NCBI GenBank assembly: GCA_037962975.1
Contig: CM075673.1
Span: 163,514,667-163,578,666 of the forward strand
Reading direction: 5' to 3'
DNA length: 64,000 nt
DNA from: Clitoria ternatea
Lineage: Eukaryota > Streptophyta > Magnoliopsida > Fabales > Fabaceae
The position numbers were made by a program, and so were the translations under genes. Below, piece by piece: positions 1 through 12,429 of the stretch. Position 1 is the first letter of the stretch. Every line of letters begins with the position of its first letter. The notes beneath the pieces were generated by a model, which saw only the letters and a program-made list of their open reading frames with translations, was not told the origin of the DNA and searched no databases.

Positions 1-2780
1 AATAGTAAAATAGATATGAGACATAAAATTAAGTTTAAATTAATTTTAAAAATAATAAACTTGTAAATATATCAAAATATTAAGATATATGTCTCATGAA
101 AATAATAAATTAATATAAGTTTAAAAATAATTTTAAAAATAATTGAGTAATGTGATCTTATGAATATATATTATATAAATATGATTATGACACATTTATT
201 TTATAAATAAAAGTTTAGTTTAGATTGGATTCATCAGTTCTAAAACATAGACCTGAACCCAATTTAATTCAATAAAAAAAATTGGTTTTTTACTGTTTTT
301 GGTTAATTTGGATATTGATTAAATTAGATTATTTTTCAATTTGCACTAGGTTAATTGTATTAGTCTATGAATACCCCTAATTTTACTCATTAATTTCTTT
401 GTTTAGAAAAAAATTGTTTTATTGACAGAAAAAGAACATATATTTTTTAAAAAGATCCTATTTATTTTATAATGTTTACGTAGAAAGTAAAAAATATATA
501 AAATGTCATCTTTTTAAAAAATGATTTTTAACATGTGTAATCTCGTTATTTTCTTTGGTTTTTTATACCTTATTTAAGCTCAAGCTAAATAGTACCATTA
601 TAAACAATAAAACTCTCTCTACCAAAAAATAACACATGTGATACATTTTAATATATAAAATCACTTAACTTCACAGATAGAAAGAGTCTAATTATTAAAG
701 ATATGTAAATAATATAAATTAAAACTCTAAAAAATTTGTAAAAAGGACAAAAAGGAATATCAATGTATATTTGATAGTAAAATTAGACATCTAGTTCTTT
801 ACGTTTAAGGTTAAGTTCAAATAGGTCTTATGTTTCTTTTACTTAGAAAGATCCTGTTGTTTTCTAACTTTGTTTGTTTTAGTTTTTTCCATTAAAATAT
901 TTAACCTGGTTAACAAAAAGAGATTAGATGGATCATAGTTGGTAATTGACTATGCTAAAATATGGACATGTGTTAAAAAGATAAAAATAAATGTTACTTG
1001 AAAAAAATAAAAAACAAAAAAATTGTCCCTAACCCTAACCTCCTCCCCATCTCTTTCCCTTATGTCTCTTTTACAACTTTGTTCACCCTTTCTTCGCCTT
1101 AATGTTTGTTTCATTTCTCCCTCTTCTTTTTCATTGAAAATGGTTCTTAGAGAAGAACAAAAACCCCACAAAGCACCACCACCATCACTCTTCATCCTTC
1201 CTCGAATGGAATAACACATCTTCTAAATGAGATGCCTTTAAGGAAGAAGAAGCACATGATTGAGACCCATGACCCATTTGGAGTAGTTACAAATTTTGCC
1301 TTTGGTTCTTGTGGTCTCATAATTAGTGGTGTCTTTGAAGGGCCTCATGTTAAGGCTATGAACTAGATGTGGCGGCAACGTGAGAAGGACGATAGAGAAA
1401 CAAACATTTGGGTTTTAGTTATCAATCTTTGTTTGAGAGTATCGTTATAGTTTTCCTTTTAGCTTTTGTTTGACATTTGAGTTTGTTATGTTGGTTGAAT
1501 TCTAAGTTTTGATTTTAATGGGTTTATTGTCAGTGTTTTGTTGATTTATTATTGACAGTGTTTTCATCATATTAACTGTGTGTAATCATATGTGGATTAT
1601 TAAAATTTAGTCAGTGAGTGGTTACATAATCCCTTGAGCTGTTATGTGTATTTATACTCCATTTTGATTGTGCAAATAAATTTTAATGGCTTAATTAATT
1701 ATATATTCTCAACCCATGAAATTACACATTGTAATTATAATATTCTCATATATGAGCACCGACTTGTCTATATATACCTAGGAACTGCTAAAGGATATAT
1801 ATTTATTAATTTGTTTCTCCGATGAAATTGCTGGAAAACACGTTTAACAAACTGTTGACAACTTGCCAAACCAAATCCTCTCTTAAAATTGTCAAAAGTC
1901 TTGCAAACAGTGAGAAACGAAGACAAAATCTGCTCAAACCCGAAATCTTTTATACATAATGCTTCTATTTCTTTCTGTCGCGTAATTTTAAAAAACAAAT
2001 TTGTTTTTTATATTTTCTTTATTTCTACTTATAAGATAAAATGAAAAAAATATTTTAGTAGTGTTATTTATAAGATAAAGCTTGTCTTACCATTAAATAT
2101 TTTTTTGCCATATTTATCATGTTTTGTAAAATGTTATTATTAACATTAAAGTGGAAGATGAATTTGAATGAGTATAAAATTGAAATGTTCAATATTTTAT
2201 ATGAAAATTTGAATATTAATAAATTTTATTATTTATATTTTAGTATGAATTGTCTTATAAGTAGAAATGGAGAAAATAATACTATTTTAGAAGTTCAAAT
2301 AAAACATTTATTGATTGCTTTTTAAATAAATAACTATAATTAAGATATAGAATAATTACAAAGAGAGAAGTATAAAGGTAAACTGAAAAATTAAATAATG
2401 AAATTATATATTTCAAGACCATTTAATAAGTCTCTATTACATCATTTCACACTTATCAAGAAATTTAGTAATGCTAGGTAAATGAATTAAATTTGTTGAT
2501 TATTCTTGCTATCATTCAAATTTTATCCTTCATATTAATGAAAGGAGAGAAATAAAATCTTCAAATTTCATTGGTATCAAGAAAGAAAAGATATAACTAA
2601 TAAGGGTATATGTTGAAAAAATTAATAAATGCATATTGTGTATTAAAAATAATCATATAAAAAGGATAAAGAAATACTAAAAACAATGTCTCATAAAAAA
2701 AGACCAAAAGGACTAATTAATAAAAATAAATGACCATGATGAGTTAGTTGGCTTAGTTCATGGTAGATTCCTTAGATATC
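1..2780. other. AT-rich intergenic DNA, no gene recognised
   Basis: The stretch is very AT-rich and stop-dense in all frames. The short open frames near 1023-1214, 1634-1825 and 2119-2325 show no domain and no codon bias. A short CCCTAACCCTAACC motif near 1027-1040 resembles two telomere-type units, but two units are common by chance in plants. The part around 1210-1440 is less AT-rich and may be an eroded transposon, but I cannot name it. Confidence 0.6.
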
Positions 2781-3340
2781 AGAGGTGTTTAACAACTAAA
2801 CTAATACGCGACCAACTGCAAAACAAAATCCAAACCACAAACCACAAAAACTACTAATGACGCAGATTGGTTTAGTTTGCAATTCCTATTACCAAAATTA
2901 AACCAAACCAAATCACATTTGAGTATACTTTTAAAATTCCTATACTACTCAATCCTTAAAATAACCTTATAATTTTATTAATAACCATGTGTCATTTATG
3001 TTATAAGTTTATTGGATTTAAAATATATATAACAATAGCTTAACTTAAATATTGTTACGAGTCTTTTATCTAAATCTAACATATAAATTATAAAATAGGG
3101 TATATTAATAAATTATTTGTAAAAAGTAGTAAAAAAAATTACATTATTCTTTTATTTTTCACCACTTTTAAAATTGATTATATAATTTTTACTTATTACA
3201 TTGATGTATAGGTATTTGATATTTTAAACAAAACCCAAATCACAATAATTTAGTTTGGTTTTATATTTTATTTTAACCAAATCAAACAAAATGGTTTCAT
3301 AAATTAAAACGTACTATTTGATTGTTAACACATTTCTTCA
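2781..3340. mobile_element. possible hAT-like MITE (eroded)
   Basis: The left end reads GTGTTTAACAACTAAACTAA and the reverse complement of the right end reads GTGTTAACAATCAAATAGTA. These are imperfect terminal inverted repeats that agree if one base is gapped. The interior is rich in ACCAAA/TTTGGT motifs near both ends, as in many non-autonomous plant hAT elements. I found no convincing 8-bp target duplication, so the boundaries are approximate. Confidence 0.35.
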
Positions 3341-4154
3341 TTCTATTATTTTGCTTCATAGTTGAAATAGCAAATGAGGGAGAGTTGAATGACAGGGAAC
3401 ATGATTTGAATCCCCTTAATTCTATTTAGTAGAGATAGAAAATATTAAGTCAAAATTGAAAAAAGTCGCGTAGCATTTTTTTTACAATAAAAATAGTAAA
3501 GTATCAAGTTTGAACAAAAATAGTAATGTAACTATCCAAACCCTAGCATTACCTTCGTGGTAGTAGCAATTATTTTAGAACAGAAATTATAATTAAATTA
3601 AGTATAATTAGTATATGATATTAACATAAAATGTTAGGGTCTTAGTTTAAAGTGTATTTCTTCCACCTCAATACTTATCCATTTTAGATTTATTCCAGCA
3701 ATAACATGTTTAAAACATTGAATTTGGAAATTTTTTTCCTCTGAAGCTTCTCAATAGAATCCTTTGACTTGAAAACATTTTCAACTTGGAAATAAACTAA
3801 TCCAGGCACAAAAGTAGCGTAGGCATACGTATTTGTCAATGGTATTTTGGTTTAAGAATTGTTTCTGAAACTAAGTACCAAAAACATTTGATGTGACTTG
3901 TTTACTTCATTTTCTCCTCTCATCATCGTCCAGCTTGAGGCTTGGACGCAACAACAACCGGGAAAACTTTAACAGGCTTGAAAACAAGTTTGTGCACATA
4001 TGTTGACTAAAGAGTCACAAAGGCTATACATATACAAATACTTTTTTGATAAATTTCTTACATGGGGGTGGGAGGCTTAGAGTTAAAGGATACTGGAGGA
4101 GCAAGAACTAAATCGTTTGTGAGACGGATGTGCAAAATAAAGTAAGGTATGTTT
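3341..4154. other. AT-rich intergenic DNA, nothing recognised
   Basis: No open frame of note, no structural RNA and no recognised repeat. Confidence 0.5.
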
Positions 4155-4297
4155 CTAAAACAAAATTTATTTTATAGTGTGGAGTATGATGTGAGATATT
4201 TTTCACGTTTAAAATAGTATAAGACTTAATGTCAATAATATGAGATTTCTCTCATATTATTATTGAGACACTAAAAAACGTGTAAAATTTGTTTTGG
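4155..4297. repeat. fold-back (inverted-repeat) element
   Basis: Nested inverted repeats share one centre near 4248. The inner arms AATAATATGAGA and TCTCATATTATT are separated by four bases. CACGTTT near 4204 pairs with AAACGTG near 4276. The outer arms are ACAAAATTTA near 4160 and TAAAATTTGT near 4282. The single strand would fold into one long hairpin of about 140 bases. Candidates are a tiny fold-back MITE or a small-RNA hairpin. No target duplication was identified. Confidence 0.5.
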
Positions 4298-4776
4298 GTA
4301 TGAGACAAGTTTTTTCATGCCAATTTAAAACTCTAAAGTCATTTTAAAGTGTTTGTACAATTTGTTTATCTGGACATGTGAATAATCAGAATTTCAAAAT
4401 CTTAGTTTGGGAGGGTGTGAGACATGTCCCACGATAATTTGGAGTTTTTATGCCCGCAACAACTCCTTCTTCCGTCATTTCCTTCTAAAATTAAAAACTT
4501 CCCCTAAATCTCTCAACATTCCAAATATTTGGTGTAGTTTTTTGTGTTGAAGAACTCATTCCATTTCTCATTCATCTTATTGCGTTGTGATGCTGGAAAA
4601 AAATCTTTTAATCAGAGTGGAATTTGAAAAAAATTCAAAGATTAGTGATCTGGGCTTGTATCGGTGTTGGCATTCGTAGGCCCATATTGGTAGCTACACA
4701 TGTGCGTCATCGTATCGCTCACAACCCATGATAACTGGTATTGTTAACGAGCTGATATCAAATAAAGGTGTAGGGA
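4298..4776. other. AT-rich spacer, nothing recognised
   Basis: Unassigned sequence between the fold-back element and the solo LTR. No open frame or repeat stands out. Confidence 0.5.
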
Positions 4777-5444
4777 CACACTGTAAATCCTAAAATTTAA
4801 GTAAAATTGATTAATTGGAGTAAATAAATAGAACAATTATAGAAAATAATTATTTGATGCCTTACGCATGCAGCAAAAAAAAATTATTTGTGGACCCCTT
4901 GTGTTGATACGATGAATATGGCGATTACTGTCGTCATTTAATCGACGAACGACGTATGAGCGGAATACAGAGATAGACCCAACAGGCCGGGAAACACTAG
5001 ATAAATATTGGGAATGAATATTTATGTCCTAAAGATGAGCTAAAATTAATTTGAGCGTTTGTAGAATTTCTTGTGAATTATTTGAGATTTATCGGCGTCG
5101 TTCAACGTCGGAAACGACCGATTCGGGCAACGGGCCTCAATTGGGCCTCAAAAATTCACTAACTCAAAAATAATTATTGAGTATTAGAAAACACTCAAAT
5201 AAATATTTTAAACCCAAAAATAAACCTGAAAATTTTTTATAGATAATTAATTAGACGTACGGGGGCCCCGGGCGACCAAAATGCTTCGTTTTCGAGCCAA
5301 AACGTGATGAATTTTTCCATTCCATTTTGGGTGGGGCGTGTTGTGAAGGTGGGCTGATTCAAAATCAGAATTTTAAAGCCCAAAATCTGATTTGTGCCAA
5401 AAAAAATGGGCCTTGGACCAAAAAAATTGCTTGAATGGCAAACT

Positions 5445-5453
5445 TATAAATAA
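5445..5453 (+). promoter_or_regulatory. TATA box of the solo LTR
   Basis: TATAAATAA stands about 660 bp inside the LTR. It is followed at about 30-150 bp by a long pyrimidine-rich run with CCCCCTC and TTCTTCTTCTCC, typical of plant LTR-retrotransposon leaders. Transcription would start near 5475-5485. Activity is unknown. Confidence 0.5.
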
Positions 5454-7640
5454 GTGAAATGTGCCAAAATTCAATTTCCCCCTCTTTCTCCCTTGCATTC
5501 ACGAGAATCAGCCCCACCCCCTCCAATTTCTGAAAATTCTTCTTCTCCATCTCCTCTTCACCTTCAAAAACATATTCCACCCAAAACCATGGCCAAAGCT
5601 TGAAAGAGATTGAAGAAAGGTGCCATTTTTTACAAGTATTTGAGGTTAGGACCTTGTTTCTCTTCTCATTCTCTTCATTTTTCATATTTTCATCATCTCC
5701 TTTTAGCCTCCATCACCAAAACCGAAACTAACCTTCATGGCCATGGGATTTTTGAATTTTGTTTTAGACTAAGAAGAGCATTTATAAGCTTTTTGAACCC
5801 ATTAGAAGGCATTGGAACCATTTTCCCCAATTTCACAAACTCTTGAATTTTAGGGTTCCACCATAATTGGGGTAAGTTCTAGAACCCATTCTAAATCTTA
5901 ATTAATGTTAAATTGTTGTTAGAAATGATTTTGTTAATGTTAGAATTATTGAATTTTTGCATGTGGAACCAAACCCTAGGTTAGGAGACCATTGGGAATT
6001 TTGTGTGTTGTTAGAAACATGATTAGGCACTTGAATTAGATTGTGATTAATTGTTAGAATTGAGTTTAATGTATGGATTATGCTTAATGGATGCTTTGAG
6101 TAGGCTATATGCAAGATTAAAAATTTGATACTTACTTTAATTGTGGACAAGATTGCAATTAGGAGACCTAAAATTATTTTGGATGGTTTCATGATGATTA
6201 TGAGGCCTAAATTAATATATTGAGATGAATTGGTGATGTTGGAATGGATGAATTTGATCTTGGGTGGTGTTATGTGCAAAATCCTAAAATTGATGGCTTA
6301 CTTTAATTTAGAGGGAAAATGGTGCTTTGGACTTGAAGTGGCTTAGGGATGACTTTGAAGTAATTATAGTACTATGGATGATACTCTAGAATTTATTTGA
6401 TGAATTATAGAGAAGAAAAGAATTGATGTTAAACTTTAAAGTTCTCTTGGGTGATAAAAGTGATAAAGAGGCATAATAGGTCTAATAGAGTAATGACCTT
6501 GCAAATAGCTTGAAAACTCTTGTTAGATGTAGGATATTAATTAGAATTAGTGTGGGATAATTATTGGTTGACAAAGAATAAGATGTGCCATGAGTTAGGT
6601 GAAAGACAATGGGAATTGGTAAAGAATGGGTAACTTTGTCATGAAAATGGACTAGAAGACTTAAGTTATGATGTAGAATTAGAAATAATCATGTTTAGGA
6701 AGTGTTGCTTATGATTGGTAATAATAGAAGAATCATTATGAATAATAGGTGATACCAAAGACTTGTAATAAGACACTTGAATATTTGAAGACCATTAGTG
6801 ACAAATTAGTTGTCTTAGGAGGATAAAGGACAAGATTGACTAAAATTGCTATGTGATGTATAACTTGGTAAGTAACATGTATTTCTAAAGAATTGTTATG
6901 ATTTGATCTAACAATTAGAAATCAATACCAAATGGGTTATGTATTAATGGGTGAAGAACAAGTTAATTGAATTATTAGTAAAGAAAAATTTGTTGTCTAC
7001 AAAAGGAAAAATAATGTAAATAATTATAGTAAGGGGGGAGGTTTATTAGGAGTCTTGTTAGACCTCATGAGTGATTCTTGGAAATTGACAATTTGTAGAC
7101 AAGGTCCTAAAATTTACAAGTACTAAAAGATATTAAAAGAGTCCATGATACCCCTAAAAATCTCAATGATGAAACTTTTAAGGCCTAGTATAAAGTGTGT
7201 ACATAAAAAGTGGAGTTGTTGACATCACAAAAATATTAGCAAGATAATTAATGTGTTTCTACACTTATTCAATGTAGGCTTTGGCCATTCTTGCGAAGGG
7301 GAACCATCCAACTCTTCCAACCCGTCGGAGTACTTCTCTTAAGGTAGGAGAGGAGTTTATTTTCTAAATGCATGACCTAGATATTGATAGTGTATGTATG
7401 TGTGATGTATAATTGCATATTGGCCTTGGTTACTTCTATTGTGGCTATGTGTGATGAATGTGTAAAGTAGGACTCTTGAATGACATTGGTGGTAAATTGA
7501 TATTTGTGATGGTGATAAACCTTGATGTGCCTTCTTGGTTTATATATGATAATGAAGTGGGGTTATGTGAGAAATTGAGACCACTATGTGCACTTTTGTA
7601 TTTCATGACATGCATAACATATCCCATGTGTGATAAATAT

Positions 7641-7796
7641 GATCTTGCGTTGATCTTGAAAATAACGACCTTGCGTTGGTTGGTTTTATAAACGACTATG
7701 CGTGGTCGTAATGTGACATGTATTATTGATCTTGCGTTGATCATGAGAAAGAAACCTTGCGTTGGTTCTATATATTAAACAACTATGCGTGGTTGT
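7641..7796 (+). repeat. array of six covarying mini-hairpins (two 87-bp units)
   Basis: Two tandem units (from 7641 and from 7728, period 87) each hold three tiny inverted repeats around a nearly constant TGCGT loop. The first is GATC..GATC (7641-7655 and 7728-7742). The second is ACC..GGT (7668-7680) and AACC..GGTT (7753-7767). The third is ACGAC..GTCGT (7692-7709) and ACAAC..GTTGT (7779-7796). In the third pair a G-C pair in unit 1 becomes A-T in unit 2, so stem pairing is kept while the bases change. The array lies in the transcribed half of the solo LTR. Confidence 0.6.
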
Positions 7797-9150
7797 AAGT
7801 CACATAAGTGAAATATGCACACGGAGAGGGGATGAAAATTATACAAGTTGGTCTCATTGTATATGCATAAATTGTTGGATAGCATATGCACTAATTGTGA
7901 ATGCATGACATTTGAACTTGAGTGCCTACAGTGATTATGACTCAAGAATGTCTTGAATTGAGAAACATTGTTGGTGTTATTGGCTAATGTGAAAGTGTAG
8001 TGATGACCATTATTAGTAAAGTAAGATCGATACTTAAGATCCTTTGGTATGAGTTGGTATTCATGGTATATAATATATGCATTGATTGACAAATTTTGGT
8101 CTATATGTTGTATCAATAAAGTAGGATACATTGATGGAAAATATGTATGATTGCCTCACTATGCATAACTTATCATTATAATTGCTCATCATTAAGAAAA
8201 TATACTTACTCTCCATGTTGTCCATTTTAGCCTTGTGATGTAGGTTGAGACGGTGGAGAGGTATACTTTTGTAAAGGCGGCTCGGTGTGAAGAGGGAGTC
8301 TCATTTGCCTTGGTCGGCATACTTCTTTTTCATCATGTTGATTTAAATTCTTTATAGAATCTGATGTGTATATGCATTATTTTGTATAGCTTGACTATTG
8401 ATGTATATGCCTAAGTTTTTGGAATCCCGAATAAGTTTGTTAGATTAATTGTTGGTACAATTGAGTTTTTGAGATTGAATTATGAACTTGTTGGTATATT
8501 AGAGGTTGAGGATCATGATTCCTTATGAATGAGGAACTATGCATGAAGGTTGATATTATGTCACAAAATTGTATATGTTGCATAGGAGTAGTTATGGAGT
8601 GAATTTATGAAGCTTTGTTCATGTTAGTGTAAATGCTGAATTTTTATCATACAATTGATACAAGGTAGGTAAGATGAGATAATATGATGTATACCTCTTA
8701 GTTTTGAGTATATTAAGAGGCCTAGTTGATAAGGAGCAAAGATTGATAATTTATTAGTAGGTAGGGATGGTATTGTCACCTAATTAGGCTCTTGGAAAAG
8801 CTTTGAGGTGGATGTTTATGATTAGGGTTTATTAGGCTTGAATGTGTGTGACTATGGTTAGGTACCTTGAACTTGAAGGATTAATAACCAATATGAGAAT
8901 TAGAGGAATTGGTGCATGACAATCTTATATATACATTGATGTATTTATTTAGGTACTTGCTTAACTTTCACCTTCTCATATCTTCACATATGAGTTGGGT
9001 TCTAATTAGATCTAGGGTAGTTATTATAAGTCTTGAGTTGTGGTGTGCCTTACTTAAGTGATGAAATAAACACGAAAAATTTCCCCTACTTTTTATTAAT
9101 TAGAAGTAAGTAACTACAATATCGAATAGTGGATTTAGGGTGCCACACAC

Positions 9151-10100
9151 ACTAAGGGCATACTTGTCAAAATCTATAACTATGTCAGAAATGTTTGTGT
9201 CTGTGTTAACTTTCCTCGAACTTTATGAAAAGGTATTGACAGACCCGACTTTGAGGGACAAGCGAGATGAGTGACCGCTTATGGCCTATAAATAAAAAAG
9301 GCTCAATTTCAGAATTTTTATGAATAATTACAGGAAAAGAGAATTTTCATAATATTTAGAGCTTTAGGGGAAGTGTAAATAATGCTTATAATGACTCTTA
9401 TTAAGGATGAAAATATGTGAGACTGTTTGTTTGGGGCCCAATGCTTAACTTATTTAAATTTTAGTTTCAATAATAATATTTAAAGTCTAGTTTTGATAAC
9501 AAGATTATGCTAAGACTTTTAAAAAATCTATTTAATTAAAGAAGTTGACTTTTGACTTTTGAAAAAAAAAATCAACTTGTATAGTAAGTTGTTTTTTATT
9601 CTTATATGATTTTATAAAATAAATTAGAATTTATGATATATTATATTTTATAAATACACATGATATTTTCTATATATAAAGTTAAATTTATAAGATTAAA
9701 ATATATTAAAATTAACTTAAATATGCAAAATTCATTGTTAAATAATATTTATATATATTGTTAGCTTTTTAGTGGTTATTTGTTTATATAAGATAGGTTC
9801 ATTGATATTTAATATTTTTTTGTTGGTAATTTTATTGGTTTTAATGTAAATTAAGTTTTTATACAGTTTATCAAGATAATTTAAGCTTCTAAGTAGGACA
9901 GATTAAACTTAAAGATATAGCTAGTTTACATCGAGTAACAAGATAAATTTGAGTCTTACAAAAAAAATTAATTTTTCAACATTGTTTTGTTACTCTGATA
10001 TTACTAGTATTATAATACTATTGTTGAATTTCATATATGAGAACTATTTTAAATTTTATGGTGTTATAGTTAATTATCAAATTTGAAGTAAAATAAAAAT
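9151..10100. other. AT-rich spacer, nothing firm
   Basis: No gene is recognised. A TATA-like CCTATAAATAAAAAA lies near 9280 in slightly less AT-rich sequence (9180-9300). It could be an eroded LTR promoter, but no ends were found. The rest is AT-rich. Confidence 0.4.
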
Positions 10101-10289
10101 TGTTATATAAAACTCTTTCAGTTCGACAATAAAAAAAATACTTATTCATTTTATGGGCTCCTTATACTTGTTATCCTCTAGGCCTCAAAAAGGTAAGGAA
10201 TAACTTTAAGTACTAACACGAGAACAAGGCATATTTAATCAACATTCGACTTCTATAAATTCTACTCATTTAGTATACATATTATACAT

Positions 10290-10490
10290 TCAATGACCCT
10301 AACGCTTGAGATCTATTGTCATATATCATACATAACGCTTAAGATCTATTGTCATATATCATACTTACTTGAGTGTCAGAATGTTTTTGTAGAGGACACC
10401 ATATTTCACCTTACAATGCAAGATATAAGGGTGTGTTGGAGAGAGAATGCCAAGACCTTAAGATTCCCACTAAACTTTATGAGATAATAC
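10290..10490 (+). mobile_element. possible eroded Tat-type LTR fragment with a 33-bp tandem duplication
   Basis: ACTTGAGTGTCAGAATG followed by TGTAGAGGACACC (about 10368-10402) resembles ACTTGAGCGTCGGAGAAT and GCAGGTGGCACC in the Tat LTR at 36476-36510 of this window. Just before it, a unit of about 33 bp starting ACGCTTGAGATCTATTGTC is repeated (from 10302 and from 10335). No LTR ends or target duplication were found, and the 64-aa open frame here is not a gene. Confidence 0.35.
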
Positions 10491-10849
10491 TGAATCCTTA
10501 TTAGACCGGTGTAAAAGATACTAAATGCATAAACTTGTTATATGAATAAAAAAAGCAACTAAGTTATTAAAAAATATTATTTTCTATTTTTAATATAATT
10601 TTTGTATTTATATTTAAGGTAAATTTTCTAATATTTTGAATTTTCATAAGTTTGATTTTAATGTTTTTGAGTTCCTAAGTCATTAAGATAGTTAATGAGA
10701 GTTTACTTCAAGTTTTAATGTTAGAAAAGTTAAATATTCACTAGACATTAGTGACAATTAATTTCCTTTGGGACTTAAATAGTTTCTTAAAGTTTATAAA
10801 TAGGATCTTATGTAAATCAAACAAACCAACTTGAGTTTTGAACCTAATT

Positions 10850-11130
10850 TCAAGTTTTCTCTAAGAGTTTCTCTTAGGCTCTTGAATGAACCACTCTTTA
10901 ATCTTATCAAGAATTTTTATTCTTGTAACAATCTTTAGGTTTATCAATCTTTGATTTTGACACCTACCCTATGACTTATCACTCACCTTCTCATCTATTT
11001 CTCGAGTGTGACATTGATATCCTTCTTTAAATCCCTTACCCTAAAAATATATCCTCCTCTTAAAGTAATTTCAAAGTGATCCCTCTTTAGTACGCATTAA
11101 CCTGGTATCTATATCAGAAGCCTGTCCCTC
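10850..11130 (+). mobile_element. possible Copia-type LTR end and tRNA-Met primer site (relic)
   Basis: TGGTATCTATATCAGAAGC (11103-11121) looks like the tRNA-iMet primer-binding site TGGTATCAGAGC with a few extra bases inside. The preceding sequence (CTTATCAAGAATTTTTATTC, then TTGTAACAATC and pyrimidine-rich DNA) has the flavour of the R-U5 part of Copia LTRs. No coding region follows; AT-rich repeats begin at about 11350. It is a relic at best. Confidence 0.3.
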
Positions 11131-11349
11131 AATCCTAAATGGATCAATTAGTAACCTATTGAGTCCAACCACATTTATACTTTAAGGTTTTTTAGATTAG
11201 TCTTAGGTTTATTATGTTTTATAAAATTTTGATATTTAAACATTAGGATAGATAGCATTCATTAAGTTTATATATTGCAATACATTACATCAAGTAGGAT
11301 AGAAATTTACACTTGTTTACTAGGAATCATAAAATATTAAATTACTAGT

Positions 11350-11985
11350 TATAAATCACAAAATAAAAAAATAGAAACTTACAATTAAGCATATGCACTC
11401 AATTATTACATTATTAATACTAAATTTATTAATTTCTAAATATAACTTATAAAATAATAAATTATAAATACCTAATTACATTTTAGGATTTAATAAAAAA
11501 TTAAAATTTCTATTTATAAATAATAAATTAGAAACTTACAAATTAAGTATATACTCAATTATTAACTAATTAATTCCAGTTTGTTAATCATAAATTTATT
11601 AATTTTTAATTATACTTTCAAAAATAAATAAATTATAAATTCCTAATTAGATTTTAGGGTTTAATAAAAAATAAATTTTTATTTATAAATTATAAAATTA
11701 TAAATTAATATGTAATAAATTATTACATAATTAATTTAGGTTTGTTAATCATAAATTTATTAGTTTATAATAATAAATTAAAAAATAAATAAATTATAAA
11801 TTCTTAATTATAGTTTATGGTTTAATAAAAAATATAATTATAAATTACAAAAAAAAGTTAGAATCTTACAAATTAAATATATGTTCAATTATTACATAAT
11901 TAATTTAAGTTTGTTAATCATAAAATTTTTAATTATAAATTAATAAATAAATAAATTATAAATTCCCAATTAAAGTTTAGGGGTG
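11350..11985. repeat. diverged AT-rich tandem repeat, about 161-171 bp unit, 4 copies
   Basis: A landmark block (CCTAATTA then TTTTAGG and TTTAATAAAAAAT) recurs at about 11471, 11642, 11803 and 11965, giving spacings of 171, 161 and 162. Between the landmarks each unit has, in the same order, GAAACTTACAAATTAA, a CAATTATTACATAATTAAT-like block and GTTTGTTAATCATAAATTTA. The copies are diverged, so the array is old. Nothing is encoded. Confidence 0.6.
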
Positions 11986-12429
11986 TGTAATTTTGAATAA
12001 TAGATGTGATGTAACTTAGTGGTGTATTGGCAATTCAGAATTTAATATGGATTGTCTATGCATGTATGATATGTCCCTGTAGAAAAGGTTTAAAAAATGA
12101 GTTTATTAAAAGATTTAGGGAGTTTATTAATAAGGATTCAGAGTAACCCTATTACTATTTAAATCATGGTATAATGTGTTCTTATGTGAGATGTATATGT
12201 TGTAAGATTTTGAGCAAAAGTGATGAAACATTTCACTTGTACAAATTTGGTTTCACACCCAACTACTAGGTTTTGACTGACCATAGCTAAGTAAAATTTA
12301 AGAGAACTGTTATATCCCAAGTCAAGGATAACTGATATGTTTAATGCTAATGTTGTAAAACCACATCACAAGCAAAACAAGGTAGAGGTAATCTCAAAAT
12401 TAATTTATAATCATTCATATTTATTTTTT

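Larger units (their letters stand above)
4782..9145 (+). mobile_element. giant solo LTR (4364 bp), Ty3/gypsy chromovirus type
   Basis: The segment begins TGTAAATCCTAAAAT and ends GGATTTAGGGTGCCA. The ends form an imperfect inverted pair (TG...CCTAAA against its complement). It is flanked by a perfect 5-bp direct repeat CACAC at 4777-4781 and 9146-9150. There is no PBS, polypurine tract, gag or pol, so this is a solo LTR left by recombination between two LTRs. A TATA box lies about 0.66 kb in, followed by a pyrimidine-rich stretch (5475-5600) and a very long transcribed leader, the layout seen in large-LTR Tekay/Del chromoviruses. The family name is inferred from layout only. Open frames inside it (for example 5365-5685 minus and 7775-8131 minus) show no domain. 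Confidence 0.75.

Noticed and set aside
1027..1040. CCCTAACCCTAACC telomere-like motif
   Set aside because: Only about two units; insufficient for an interstitial telomere array.
5365..8131. Several frames of 78-123 codons in the giant LTR
   Set aside because: No domain, poor codon character, and positioned in LTR leader sequence.
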